Position numbers and translations under genes: made by a program. Positions 23,932 through 32,605 of a stretch of DNA of 64,000 nucleotides are shown in pieces. The stretch lies in assembly GCA_036502625.1 (NCBI GenBank), contig DASXYG010000069.1:1-64000 (forward strand), read 5' to 3'. Below the pieces are notes generated by a model. It searched no databases and had not been told where the DNA came from. It worked only from the letters and a program-made list of their open reading frames with translations. The DNA comes from DASXYG01 sp036502625. Its GTDB lineage: Bacteria > Actinomycetota > Actinomycetes > Streptosporangiales > Streptosporangiaceae. Position 1 is the stretch's first letter; each line of letters begins with the position of its first letter.

Positions 23932-24783
23932 ATGCGGCTTCATGTGGGGTGTGCGATGTGGGCGCACGGGCCGTGGCGGGGGCGGTTCCTGCCGCAGCCG
24001 CTGCCGCCGGGCGAGCGGCTGCGCGCGTACGCGAGCTGGTGCGACGCCGTGGAGGGCAACACCACCTTCTACGCGACGCCGACGCGGGAGACCGTCCGGT
24101 CGTGGGCCGGGCAGACCGGTGCGGACTTCAGGTTCGTGCTGAAGCTGCCGAAGGCGATCACCCACGACCGGCGGCTGACCGGGGCGGAGGCCGACGTACG
24201 GGGGTTCCTGCACGCGATCGGGCCGCTGGGCGCGCGGGCGCACGCATTGTGGGTGCAGTTGCCCGGGTCGTTCGGGCCGGACGATCTCGGGGTGCTGGCC
24301 GCGTTCCTGCACGGGATGCCGCGCGACCACGCGTACGCCGTCGAGGTGCGGCACCGGGCGTTCTTCGACGACGGGCGCGCCGCGGCGGCGCTGGAGCGGG
24401 TGCTCGGCCGGGTCGGCGCGGAGTGGCTGACGTTCGACACGCGGACCCTGTTCGGGAAGCGGCCCACGAGCGACGCCGAACGCGCGGCGTGGACGGACAA
24501 GCCGCGGCTCCCCCGCCGGACGGCCGCGCTCACCGCGCACCCGATCGTCCGCTACATCGGCCGCGACCGTACGGAGGAGACCGCCGAGGGCTGGCAGGTC
24601 TGGGTGGACACGGCGGTGGAGTGGCTCCGCGAGGGCCGCTCACCGACCGTGTTCGTGCACACCCCCGACAACGCGGACGCACTCCCGTTGGCCCGCCGCT
24701 TCCACGCCGACGTACGGGCCCGCGTACCGAACCTCGACCCGCTCCCCGAGCCCGTACCGACCGGCCCGCCGACGCTGTTCTGA
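23932..24783 (+). CDS. DUF72 (YecE-like) protein
   Basis: 283 residues beginning LHVGCAMWAHGPWRGRFLP, then the family motifs EGNTTFYATPTRETV, FRFVLKLPKAITHD and VEVRHRAFF. DUF72 proteins adopt a TIM-barrel-like fold related to endonuclease IV but their function is not established. It starts 31 bases after the ABC pair, so it may share the transcript. Confidence 0.85.
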   Translation: MRLHVGCAMWAHGPWRGRFLPQPLPPGERLRAYASWCDAVEGNTTFYATPTRETVRSWAGQTGADFRFVLKLPKAITHDRRLTGAEADVRGFLHAIGPLGARAHALWVQLPGSFGPDDLGVLAAFLHGMPRDHAYAVEVRHRAFFDDGRAAAALERVLGRVGAEWLTFDTRTLFGKRPTSDAERAAWTDKPRLPRRTAALTAHPIVRYIGRDRTEETAEGWQVWVDTAVEWLREGRSPTVFVHTPDNADALPLARRFHADVRARVPNLDPLPEPVPTGPPTLF

Positions 24784-24800
24784 CGCGGAGCCGCACGCTT

Positions 24801-25865
24801 CTAGCCCCGGGCCACGCGGGACCACGCCGACAGGAGGCGGGCCGCCGAGCCGCCGATGGGGCCGACCGCGTCGGCGAGGACGTCCGCTGACGGGAGGTAG
24901 GCCCCGGTCGCGGCCGTGGTCGCCTCCGCGGCGTCGGAGATGGTGGACGAGCAGACGTCCAGGAGGTACTTGGGCACGTTCAGCGCCGGGTCGACGCAGC
25001 CGACGACCGGCGTGCCGACGGCCGCGACCAGCGGGAACACCGTTCCGGGGATGCCGATGGCGACCTGGGCGCGCGCGGACGCGGTCACGGACGGCACGTC
25101 CGCGATCTCGTACCGCTCCCAGAGCGTCCGGTCCTCGCGGGGGTGCAGGCCGACCAGGATGTGCCACCCCGCGTCCGCGAGCCGGGCGGCGGACGCGAGC
25201 AGCAGCTCGGTGCCCGGCGCGGCGGCACCGGTCGCGTCCGGGTGGGTGACGCTGGTGAGCACGAGCGCCAGCCCGTCCTCGGGGGCGCGCGCCGGGAGCC
25301 CGTCCGTCTGCGGCGAGCCGACGACCCGGATGCGCCGGCGCGTGCCCAGGTAGCCGGCGAACGCGCGCGACTCGGCCGCGGACGAGGACGTGATCACGCG
25401 CAGCCGGCCGCGCAGGCGCCGCGCCCCGGGCGCCTCGTCCGGCCCGAGGTACGCCAGCGAACTGGCCGCCATGGGGAGGTGGCGCAGGCGCGCGGCGCAC
25501 TCCAGCGGCCAGTCGTCCGCCCCGGCCACCACGAGCAGGTCGTACGCGTCGGGGTGCCGGCGGCCGTGGGGGCCCGCGAGGAGGTCGTCGAGGGTGGCCA
25601 CCGGGACGGGGTCGCCGGCGGCGATCTGGCTGAGGTCGGGGACGAGCTGGGTCAGCCGCCAGCGCCGCCGCGCCGCCTCGGCGAGCAGCGGTTGGACGTG
25701 GTACGTCCCCCACGGCTCGTTCGTCGCCACCAGTACACGCCGCCCGCCCCGCGCCCGCGCCGCCGCACCCGCGGGACCCCCCGCGGCGACCGCCCCGGCC
25801 AGCCCGAGCCCGCCCGCGAGGAGCGCACGCCGGGCGACACCACCATTCCCCTGTTCGCTGATCAC
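24801..25865 (-). CDS. Tat-exported protein with GT-B-like repeats, function unknown
   Basis: 354 residues (GTG start). The N terminus ARRALLAGGLGLAGAVAAGG is a twin-arginine-type signal. The mature part alternates beta-strand/helix units resembling a GT-B glycosyltransferase or polysaccharide-pyruvyl-like fold (RIRVVGSPQTDGLP, GLHPREDRTLWERY, VAIGIPGTVFPLVAAVGTP), but no defined active site is recognisable. Convergent with DUF72. The short region 25866-25944 shows no gene. Confidence 0.55.
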   Translation of the reverse strand: MISEQGNGGVARRALLAGGLGLAGAVAAGGPAGAAARARGGRRVLVATNEPWGTYHVQPLLAEAARRRWRLTQLVPDLSQIAAGDPVPVATLDDLLAGPHGRRHPDAYDLLVVAGADDWPLECAARLRHLPMAASSLAYLGPDEAPGARRLRGRLRVITSSSAAESRAFAGYLGTRRRIRVVGSPQTDGLPARAPEDGLALVLTSVTHPDATGAAAPGTELLLASAARLADAGWHILVGLHPREDRTLWERYEIADVPSVTASARAQVAIGIPGTVFPLVAAVGTPVVGCVDPALNVPKYLLDVCSSTISDAAEATTAATGAYLPSADVLADAVGPIGGSAARLLSAWSRVARG

Positions 25866-25944
25866 GCCCGGACCGTACCGAGACGCCCCGACTCCTCCGT
25901 GAACGCCCAGGTAACACGCGGCGTACGGCGCCGGGAGACGGCCG

Positions 25945-26721
25945 TCACCGGTGCGGGAAGTCGATGCCGGCCGCGCGCAGCTTGGCCTCGACCAGGGTGT
26001 TCAGCCGGGCGATGGACGGCCCCTGGTCTTCCCGGTGGTGGTTGACCACCCCGTACCGGGAGGCGGCGTCGGCGCGGTTCCGGAACCCGGTCGGCACCGC
26101 CAGCAGCGCGCGGTCGGCCAGCAGCTTGTCGGCCAGCGCGGACGCCAGCTCCTCGATCCGCGGGTCGTCGGGGTCCCAGGACCGCGCGTCCCAGCCGCGT
26201 TTGGTCAGCGCGACGAACCCGGGATCGGCGAGCCGGTGTTCGAGCTGGGTCAAGAAGCCGTCGAAGATCTCCGGGATCAGCGCGCGGGCCAGCACGAGGC
26301 CCTCCCGTTGGCCGGCCACGTAGTCGGGGCTGAAGCCGAGATCGGCGAGCCGTTCCAGGACCGCGCAGGCCCGGTCGGGCAGCAGGGCGCGGTCGCCGTG
26401 GGCGAGCCGGTGCAGCGTGTCGCGCCGCGCGGTCAGGTCCTCGATGCGTTCGGTGAGCCGGCGGCGTACGTCGTCCAGGGCGCCGGCGAACGTCTCGGGA
26501 TCGGTGTCGAGCAGGTCGCCGATCTCGGCCAGCGGCACGCCGGCGCCGGCCAGTGTGCGGACCTGGACCAGCCGGAGCAGGTCCGTCGACCGGTAGCGGC
26601 GGTAGCCGGAGGTGTCCCGCTCCGGCTCGGCGACCAGGCCGAGCCGGTGGTAGTGCCGCACGGTCTTGATCGTGACGCCGGCGAACGCCGCCGCCTGGCC
26701 GATCGTGAGCCCGCCTGCCAT
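25945..26721 (-). CDS. MerR-family transcriptional regulator
   Basis: 258 residues. Residues 1-70 are a MerR HTH (LTIGQAAAFAGVTIKTVRHYHRLGLV, then SGYRRYRSTDLLRLVQVRTL). A coiled coil (~80-110) and a helical C-terminal region typical of TipA-like or drug-sensing members follow. Start 26721 has GGAGGCG upstream; longer in-frame readings lack a Shine-Dalgarno sequence. Divergent from a beta-lactamase-fold gene across a palindrome, so it likely controls that gene and itself. Confidence 0.85.
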   Translation of the reverse strand: MAGGLTIGQAAAFAGVTIKTVRHYHRLGLVAEPERDTSGYRRYRSTDLLRLVQVRTLAGAGVPLAEIGDLLDTDPETFAGALDDVRRRLTERIEDLTARRDTLHRLAHGDRALLPDRACAVLERLADLGFSPDYVAGQREGLVLARALIPEIFDGFLTQLEHRLADPGFVALTKRGWDARSWDPDDPRIEELASALADKLLADRALLAVPTGFRNRADAASRYGVVNHHREDQGPSIARLNTLVEAKLRAAGIDFPHR

Positions 26722-26750
26722 CGCCTCCGCCACCTCCGCATCCCGCCGGC

Positions 26751-26770
26751 TTGACCTTGACCTTAGGTCA
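26751..26770. promoter_or_regulatory. MerR-type operator/promoter
   Basis: TGACCTTAGGTCA (26758-26770) is a perfect 5-bp-arm palindrome directly after two overlapping TTGACC -35-like boxes (26751-26762). Such palindromes between -35 and -10 are where MerR proteins twist DNA. It lies between the divergent MerR and serine-hydrolase genes. Confidence 0.55.
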
Positions 26771-26812
26771 GGGTGGACGCTCATCGCACACCTTGAGAGA
26801 AGGAGATGCGCG

Positions 26813-28039
26813 ATGGGTACGAACTGCGGCTTTTCCGAAGCCGGACTGCGCAGGCTGCGCGGCGTCCTGGCCAGGTACGTCGAGTCCGGGAGGATCCCCG
26901 GGCTCGTCGCCCTGGTCGGCCGCGGCGGCGAGGCGCACGTCGAGGCGATGGGGACGATGCGCCACGAGGGTGGCGAACCGATGCGCCGGGACACGATCTT
27001 CCGGATGGCGTCCACGACCAAGCCGGTCACGATGGCGGCGGCGATGGTGCTGCTCGACGAGTGCCGGCTGCGGCTGGACGACCCGGTGGATCCGTGGCTG
27101 CCCGAGCTCGCCGACCGCCGGGTGCTGAAGCGGCCGGACGGCCCGCTGGAGGAGACCGTGCCCGCGCGGCGGCCGATCACCGTACGGGACCTGCTGACCT
27201 CGACGTTCGGGCTCGGCGTGGACTTCGCGCTGCTGGACGCCCCGATCAGGGCCGCGATCCTCGAGCGGACCGACTACGGCGTGGCGTCCGGTCCGGCGCC
27301 CGGGCCGGACGAGTGGATGCGCCGCCTCGGCGAGCTGCCGCTGTCGTACCAGCCCGGGGAGCGGTGGCAGTACGACCTCAGCAACGAGGTGCTCGGCGTG
27401 CTCGTGGCCCGGGTCGCGGGCCGGTCGCTGGAGGCGTTCCTGCGCGAGCGCGTCCTCGATCCGCTGGGGATGCAGGACACCGGCTTCCACGTGCCCGCCG
27501 ACAAGATCGGCCGGCTGCCGCCCCTGTACGGGCCCGACCCGCGGACCGGGGAGTTCACCGTGTGGGACGAGGCGGAGGGCGGCCGCCTCAGCGAGCCGCA
27601 GGCGTTCCAGGGCGGCGGCGGTGGGCTGGTCTCCACCGCCGACGACTACCACGCCTACTTCCAGATGCTGCTGAACCGCGGGACGCACGGGAGCGAACGG
27701 ATCCTGTCCCGCGCCGCCGTCGAGCTGATGACCACCAACCGCCTCACGCCCGATCAACAGGCCGCCCGGGACGCGATGTACCGGAGCATCGTCCACCTGT
27801 CGTTCGGCGGGGGGCTGCACGGCGGCTGGGGCTTCGGGATGGCGGTGCGCACGTACCGCGGCGACTACGCGCCCGCCGGCCAGTTCGGCTGGGACGGCGG
27901 AACCGGCACCACCGTCTACGCCGACCCAGCCAACCGCCTCACCGGTTTGCTGCTCACCCAGGTCGGGATGTCCACCCCGGACTCGACCCACCTCATCCAC
28001 GACTTCTGGACCACCCTCTACCAGTCCGTCGACGACTGA
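26813..28039 (+). CDS. Serine hydrolase, class C beta-lactamase/DD-peptidase fold
   Basis: 408 residues. Active-site SxxK is Ser67-Thr-Thr-Lys70 (MASTTKP); the second motif is YDLSN (~186, YxN-like) and the third is WDGGTGT near 360. No signal peptide, so it is cytoplasmic and more likely an esterase or EstB-like enzyme than a periplasmic lactamase. ATG 26813 follows AAGGAG. Its divergence from a MerR regulator suggests induction by a small molecule. Confidence 0.85.
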   Translation: MGTNCGFSEAGLRRLRGVLARYVESGRIPGLVALVGRGGEAHVEAMGTMRHEGGEPMRRDTIFRMASTTKPVTMAAAMVLLDECRLRLDDPVDPWLPELADRRVLKRPDGPLEETVPARRPITVRDLLTSTFGLGVDFALLDAPIRAAILERTDYGVASGPAPGPDEWMRRLGELPLSYQPGERWQYDLSNEVLGVLVARVAGRSLEAFLRERVLDPLGMQDTGFHVPADKIGRLPPLYGPDPRTGEFTVWDEAEGGRLSEPQAFQGGGGGLVSTADDYHAYFQMLLNRGTHGSERILSRAAVELMTTNRLTPDQQAARDAMYRSIVHLSFGGGLHGGWGFGMAVRTYRGDYAPAGQFGWDGGTGTTVYADPANRLTGLLLTQVGMSTPDSTHLIHDFWTTLYQSVDD

Positions 28040-28061
28040 CGCGGGGCTCGGGGGATGCGGT

Positions 28062-28634
28062 TCAGCGACCCGGTACGGGGGTCGGCCGAGGCCGGTCCGA
28101 CGGCGTCCTGGCCGTGGCGCGCCACCAGGGGCGGGACGCGAGCGCGGCCAGGACGGCGCCGGCGGTGTTGAGCAGGACGTCGTCCACCGACGACACCCGG
28201 TCGAGCCGCAGGACGTACTGCGCGGTCTCGATCAGGACCGAGCAGCCCGCCGCGAGCGCCAGGATCCGCGCCACCGACGCCAGCGCCGTGAACCGCAGCG
28301 GCGCGAGGAACCCCAGCGCCGCGAACATCAACAGGTTCCCGACGACCTGCCCCGCCGGCATCGTGGCCAGATCCCGGAACGGCACCAGGCTCACCCGAGC
28401 GGGCGCGACCCCGGCCCCGCCCCCCGGCAGCATGGTCATCCACACCAGCGGCACCGTCCCGTAAACAATCCCGATCTCCGCCACCGACCGCCGCCACGCC
28501 CACCCCGCCGCGGCCCCGCCGGCCCGCCGCCGACGCGCCAGACCCCACACCGCGACCACAACAAACGGCAGCACCCCCACCGCAATAACCGCCACCCCAG
28601 TGAACGTCCCAACCCACCGCCACCCCGTGAACAC
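28062..28634 (-). CDS. VanZ-family membrane protein
   Basis: About 190 residues with four to five membrane helices. VanZ landmarks are LVPFRDLA, QVVGNLLMFAALGFLAPL and ETAQYVL..RVSSVDDVLLNTAGA. The GTG at 28634 is preferred because GGAAGGGG precedes it and the N-terminal helix follows; an upstream GTG at 28688 is possible. VanZ proteins are linked to teicoplanin tolerance in enterococci but most homologues are uncharacterised. Convergent with the serine hydrolase. Confidence 0.8.
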   Translation of the reverse strand: MFTGWRWVGTFTGVAVIAVGVLPFVVVAVWGLARRRRAGGAAAGWAWRRSVAEIGIVYGTVPLVWMTMLPGGGAGVAPARVSLVPFRDLATMPAGQVVGNLLMFAALGFLAPLRFTALASVARILALAAGCSVLIETAQYVLRLDRVSSVDDVLLNTAGAVLAALASRPWWRATARTPSDRPRPTPVPGR

Positions 28635-29063
28635 CCCGCCACCCCTTCCACCCCGGTCAGCCGCAACGGACGCCCCACCGCAGCCCACACGACCACCTAA
28701 GCCGAACCCCCGTTGCGCTGACGTATGCGTTTCTCAATACACCCCAGATACACGCGCTTCCAACCACGAAGGCCGCCTCCGCATGAGCCCCTCGAACGCG
28801 CACCGCCCCCGCCGAACCCACGCCACCCCTTTCACGGCACCCCGTGCGACTTTCACGCCACCCCTTTCTGCGACCTCTACCGAGAGGGCGTCTCCATGCG
28901 CCCCTCCGGGGGTCCCCGAACCCCTGTCCGCCGGCACAGCGTTCTCAACACGAACGCCACCCCGCAAGGGCGCGACCCCGCTCGAGGAATACGGGGCCGC
29001 GCGAGGTGGTGGAGACGTAGCGCGCTCCGAGTCCTCGGAAGCCTCCTGGGCTGGGCGTGGCTG

Positions 29064-29510
29064 GTGCTAGCGTCCGGCCGTGATGAGCCTCTCGGCGATC
29101 CGGCGGCCGTGCTGCTCGCGGTCGCCACCTGCAGGAAAGAGGTCTCGGTCTACGCGCTGCTCGTGCTGGGGCTGCTCGAGGCGTTCCGGGTGCTGCTGCG
29201 CGCCCGCGATCCCGGGCTGCCAGAGGCGTGGGCGTGGCGCCCGGCGATCAAGCGGCTGGCGACCGCGGCGCTCGGCAGCGCGGCGCTGTTCATCGCCGGA
29301 CTGTGGGCCATGGGCCTGATCGCCACACCGTACGCCGCGCCACCTGGCAGCACGCCGCCGCCGCTCGACAGCCAGCGGCTGCACATCACCGGCGGACCGT
29401 TCGCCCACCTGGCGCACCCGTCAGAGGACGCGGGTGCGCGTTCGCTCAGGCGGGGGTTCTTATGCGGTGTAGTACCACAGGCCATCGCGCCCGAAGTAGC
29501 ACGGCTCTGA
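29064..29510 (+). CDS. Possible small membrane protein (doubtful)
   Basis: An open frame gives about 148 residues with plausible hydrophobic segments (EVSVYALLVLGLLEAFRVLL and a second near ALFIAGLWAMGLIA). No Shine-Dalgarno sequence precedes any of the GTG starts, and the 3' end overlaps the convergent small secreted gene. Upstream, 28689-29063 holds no convincing gene; it contains short direct repeats (CACGCCACCCCTTTC at 28819 and 28854). Confidence 0.25.
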   Translation: MLASGRDEPLGDPAAVLLAVATCRKEVSVYALLVLGLLEAFRVLLRARDPGLPEAWAWRPAIKRLATAALGSAALFIAGLWAMGLIATPYAAPPGSTPPPLDSQRLHITGGPFAHLAHPSEDAGARSLRRGFLCGVVPQAIAPEVARL

Positions 29511-29669
29511 CGGGAGGGCACGCGCGGTGTAGTAGAAGTAGCGGTTGCCTTCGCACTCCGAGTTGGTGCGGAAGCCCCCGTGGGCCGTGCCCGCCTGCGC
29601 CGCCGTGCCGGTGAACGCGACCAGGGCGGCGCCGACGGCGACCGCGCCCAGGAGAATGCGCTTCTTCAT
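29460..29669 (-). CDS. Small secreted protein (69 aa)
   Basis: MKKRILLGAVAVGAALVAFTG is a clear Sec signal peptide with an AQA cleavage site (~26). The mature ~43 residues contain two Cys (one possible disulfide) and aromatic-rich ends (RYFYYTAR, GLWYYTA). GGGGAG lies upstream of ATG. Similar short secreted actinobacterial peptides are of unknown role; inhibitor or surface functions are speculation. Confidence 0.7.
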   Translation of the reverse strand: MKKRILLGAVAVGAALVAFTGTAAQAGTAHGGFRTNSECEGNRYFYYTARALPSEPCYFGRDGLWYYTA

Positions 29670-29841
29670 ATGAACTGACTCCCCGTTGATTGAGACTTCG
29701 GCGACGCCGATCTCGACAAAAGAAGCCTAAGCGGCGCGTCCTACTAACGGCACTCATTTGAGCCTTCTCAGAGCTTCCCGGATCTACGGGGCCGCAATAC
29801 GGTCACGGAGGGCGAAGACCTTCTTGATTTGCCGCGGATCG

Positions 29842-29990
29842 CTATGTACGGGCCGCCATTTCCAAGAGAGGGCGTGTTGGTCGGCCGTGGGATCGGTTGG
29901 CGTTGATCCGCTCGTGGTCGACCATCGCCCACTCGGCCAGCGCCATCACCAGTGCGGCGGGCTGCCCGTCGTCCGTGTGACCTTCGCCAT
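29842..29990 (-). pseudogene. Two short overlapping ORFs, possible gene relic
   Basis: ATG 29990 after AAAGGA encodes only 14 residues (MAKVTRTTGSPPHW), and its TGA overlaps ATG 29946, which opens a 34-residue ORF (MALAEWAMVDHERINANR onward). A further in-frame-like stretch RQIKKVFALRDRIAAP lies beyond its stop. The pattern suggests a decayed small gene. No family recognised. The rest of 29670-30095 appears non-coding. Confidence 0.25.
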
Positions 29991-30095
29991 ACAAGAGGTC
30001 CTTTCCTGGACACATACACGGATGTGCCTTTTGCAGCCGCCCCCGTACGCACAGATCATCAGGCTACGCACAAGTCGTAAGAATCGGGGAGCACG

Positions 30096-30464
30096 GTGAA
30101 CATCGCACTGTGGATCGCGCAAGGGCTGCTCGCACTGGTCTACCTTGCCGCGGGCGGGCTGAAGCTCGTACGGCCGCGCGAGCGGCTGATCGCGACGGGC
30201 AACCTCAATTGGATGAAGGACGCCTCGGACGCCGGGGTGAAGGCGGTCGGCCTGGTGGAGGTCCTCGGCGCGCTCGGCGTGGTCCTGCCCTGGCTGACCG
30301 GCATCGCGCCCATCCTCACCCCGACCGCCGCGATCGGCCTGGTCATCGTGCAGATCGGCGCGCTGCGGGTGCACCTGGTCCGCAACGAACGCCAACCGCT
30401 CCCGGCCAACGCACTCCTCCTGCTACTAGCCGCATTCGTAGCGCTCGGCCGCTTCCTCGGCTGA
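30096..30464 (+). CDS. DoxX-family membrane protein
   Basis: 122 residues with four membrane helices; LALVYLAAGGLKLVRP at the start and KAVGLVEVLGALGVVLP in helix 2 are typical of DoxX/DoxX-like proteins. GTG start at 30096 with GGGAGC upstream. Actinobacterial DoxX proteins have been tied to redox and membrane stress, but the role here is unknown. Single gene. Confidence 0.8.
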   Translation: MNIALWIAQGLLALVYLAAGGLKLVRPRERLIATGNLNWMKDASDAGVKAVGLVEVLGALGVVLPWLTGIAPILTPTAAIGLVIVQIGALRVHLVRNERQPLPANALLLLLAAFVALGRFLG

Positions 30465-30600
30465 CATCCGTCGCGCGTGCCTGAATGGTTCGGCGTTTCC
30501 CTGGGTGCCGCCGCGGGCCGGCGCGCCTTGCCGGGCGACTTGAGAAAGGCGCCGCCCGCACAAGGTGTCGCACGCGAACAGCCCGAGGATGTACGGCAAG

Positions 30601-30880
30601 AGGCGACAGCCCCCGCGGCCCATCTGAGAAAACGCTGACCTAAGGACGCGGGAAATCAGTCGCGCGCAGCGCGGCCTTTTCCACGCGAGCGGGCGCCCCG
30701 CCACGAGGCGATAGCCCCGCGGCCCAACCCCGAGAACGCTCACCCAAGGACGCGAGAAAAGCAGTCGCGCGGAGCGCGGCCTTTTTCGCGGGAGAGACTG
30801 TCGCGCGTGGCGCGGCCTTTCCCCCGAGAGCGCGTCAACCCAGAGTCGCGGGAAGCCTGTCGCGCCCGGCGGTCTTTCCT
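30601..30880. repeat. Intergenic imperfect repeats after doxX
   Basis: An ~80-bp unit at 30601-30680 (starting AGGCGACAGCCCC, ending GCGCAGCGCGGCCTTTT) recurs at 30706-30786 with about 80% identity. Shortened copies of its end (GTCGCGCG..GCGCGGCCTTT) recur near 30800-30820 and 30858-30877. Each ends in a G+C-rich stretch followed by T residues, so the units could act as terminators. No gene is seen in 30465-30908. Confidence 0.7.
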
Positions 30881-30908
30881 GCGGCCGTGAGGGGGGTGGT
30901 GCGCTTCC

Positions 30909-31658
30909 TTAGGGCAGGTGGGAGAGGAGGGTGGCGCCTAGGACTGACGCGCGGTCCGTGCGGGAGAGGGGCCAGTCGAGGACGCGTTTGAGCTCGGACT
31001 CCGGGATTGTGTACGGGGCGTCGGTGGAGAAGACCACGCGGGACGGGCCGACGGCGGGGTCGGCGGCGAAGCCGGACAGGACGGTGTCCCAGGGGGCGTA
31101 GCTGGTGTCGGCCAGGAGGTTGGGGGCGTGGCGCAGGGCCGGGACGGCGTCGATCCAGAAGTCGGTGGCGCCGCTGCGGCCCATGAGGAACGTGACGCCG
31201 GGGTGGCGGCGGGCCAGGGACGCCAGCGGCAGGGGCAGCGCGGTGGGCGGGGTGCCCGTACGGACGTAGACCGGCCAGCGCCACGCCGCGGCGCGTTCCA
31301 GCAGGGGGTCGAGGAGGCCGTCGTGCAGGTCGAAGCCCTGGAGGACCGGGTCGACGGCCAGCGCGACCGCGCCCGCGTCCCGGGCGCGCTCCAGCTCGGC
31401 TACCGCCTCGGTGCCGCGCCACGGGTTGGCCACCGCGTACGCGAGCAGCCGCCCGCCGGACGCGGCGGCCGCGCCCGTGACGAGCGCGTTGCCCTCGGCG
31501 TTGGCGTACGCGACGCACCGCTCCGGCGGGGAGATCAGCGCGGCGTCGATCCCCAGCGCGTCCATGGACGCCAGCAGCGTCCGCACGGGCAGCGACACCT
31601 CGCGCCCCTCCCCGACCCGCACGTGCGCGTCAACGACGCGCGTTCCCGAGACCGTCAT
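30909..31658 (-). CDS. Amidohydrolase-fold protein lacking metal-ligand histidines
   Basis: 249 residues of amidohydrolase-2 (ACMSD-like) TIM-barrel type. The first motif is VVDAHVRV, where the second His of HxH is Arg, and the usual HxG.H segment reads FLMGRSGATDFW without His; the final Asp is kept (STDAPY). It may be a non-metal paralogue or a lactonase/decarboxylase with altered chemistry. Last gene of the long minus-strand catabolic operon, 28 bases after another amidohydrolase. Confidence 0.72.
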   Translation of the reverse strand: MTVSGTRVVDAHVRVGEGREVSLPVRTLLASMDALGIDAALISPPERCVAYANAEGNALVTGAAAASGGRLLAYAVANPWRGTEAVAELERARDAGAVALAVDPVLQGFDLHDGLLDPLLERAAAWRWPVYVRTGTPPTALPLPLASLARRHPGVTFLMGRSGATDFWIDAVPALRHAPNLLADTSYAPWDTVLSGFAADPAVGPSRVVFSTDAPYTIPESELKRVLDWPLSRTDRASVLGATLLSHLP

Positions 31659-31686
31659 CCGCGTCCCTCCACCGTCTCCTGATCCG

Positions 31687-32577
31687 TCACCACGGCTCCC
31701 GCTTGATCGCGTCGCTGAGGCCGAGGGCGCCGAGCGCGTCGGCGTGGATGATGTTCTCGATCAGCTCGCCCGGCACCCGGGGCAGCGCGGTGCCCTCCAG
31801 GATGGCGTTCACCCGGCGGATCCCGGCCATGGCCTCGCCGGTGTTCGCGATCGGGAAGTCCGACCCGAGCAGCAGCTTGTGCGTGCAGCCCCATTCGGTC
31901 GCGGCCAGCAGCGACTCATAGCACACCCACGGCCGCAGGTAGATCGACGAGACGTCCGCGTACACGTGCGGGTGCTTGCGGATCGTGACGACGGTCTCCT
32001 TGCCCCACGGGTGGCCCATGTGCGCCATGACGATGCGCAGCTCCGGGAACCGCAGCGCCACCTCGTCGGTGACCAGCGGGTACGTGTACCGCAGCGGGGC
32101 GTGCCTGATGGGCGACGCGCCCTGGTGGAACAGGATGGGCAGCCCGTGGCGCTCCGCCCATCCGTACAGCGCCAGCGCGGGCTCGCCGAGCGGGTCGAAC
32201 TCCTGGTAGTTCGGCCCCAGCTTGACGCCGGCGAGCCCGCGCGTACGCCACTCCTCCGCCTGGTCGACCGCGTCCGGCCAGGTCGGGTTCACGGACATGA
32301 ACCCGACCCGGCGGGACGGCGCGGCCCGGGTGAACGCCAGCGTCGCCGCGTTGGTGTCCTCGGGCCGGTAGTCCAGGCCGGTGGAGGACAGCGGGTCGTC
32401 GACGGCGATGTTGAACACGATGGAGACGTCCGCGTCGGCCATCGCCGCGTCGTAGTCGTCCCAGGAGTTCGTGGTGGTCACCGGGCGGTCGGTGCGCCAG
32501 CCCTCGTACGTCAGCCGGTCCGGCTCGGGCACCGGTCCGGTGTGCGTCGGGGTGTGCGCGTGGACATCGACGATCAA
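31687..32577 (-). CDS. Amidohydrolase-2 family metal-dependent hydrolase
   Basis: 296 residues with the full metal set: HAH (VDVHAHTP), MAHMGHP near 190 and the Asp in LGSDFP near 240. Members hydrolyse or decarboxylate small organic acids, for example ACMSD-like decarboxylases and 4-sulfomuconolactone-type lactonases. It appears to use TTG at 32577, preceded by AAGGAA. Part of the peptide-ABC/enolase catabolic operon. Confidence 0.82.
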   Translation of the reverse strand: MIVDVHAHTPTHTGPVPEPDRLTYEGWRTDRPVTTTNSWDDYDAAMADADVSIVFNIAVDDPLSSTGLDYRPEDTNAATLAFTRAAPSRRVGFMSVNPTWPDAVDQAEEWRTRGLAGVKLGPNYQEFDPLGEPALALYGWAERHGLPILFHQGASPIRHAPLRYTYPLVTDEVALRFPELRIVMAHMGHPWGKETVVTIRKHPHVYADVSSIYLRPWVCYESLLAATEWGCTHKLLLGSDFPIANTGEAMAGIRRVNAILEGTALPRVPGELIENIIHADALGALGLSDAIKREPW

Positions 32578-32605
32578 AGCGGGTTCCTTGTCTCCTCGGT
32601 CGCGG

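Noticed and set aside
28725..29063. Coding region upstream of the doubtful membrane ORF
   Set aside because: Pro/Arg/His-rich text with no start signal; it follows short DNA repeats rather than protein-like sequence.
30601..30880. CRISPR array
   Set aside because: Repeats are long, imperfect and without uniform spacers, and no cas genes are present. No CRISPR was seen elsewhere in the window.
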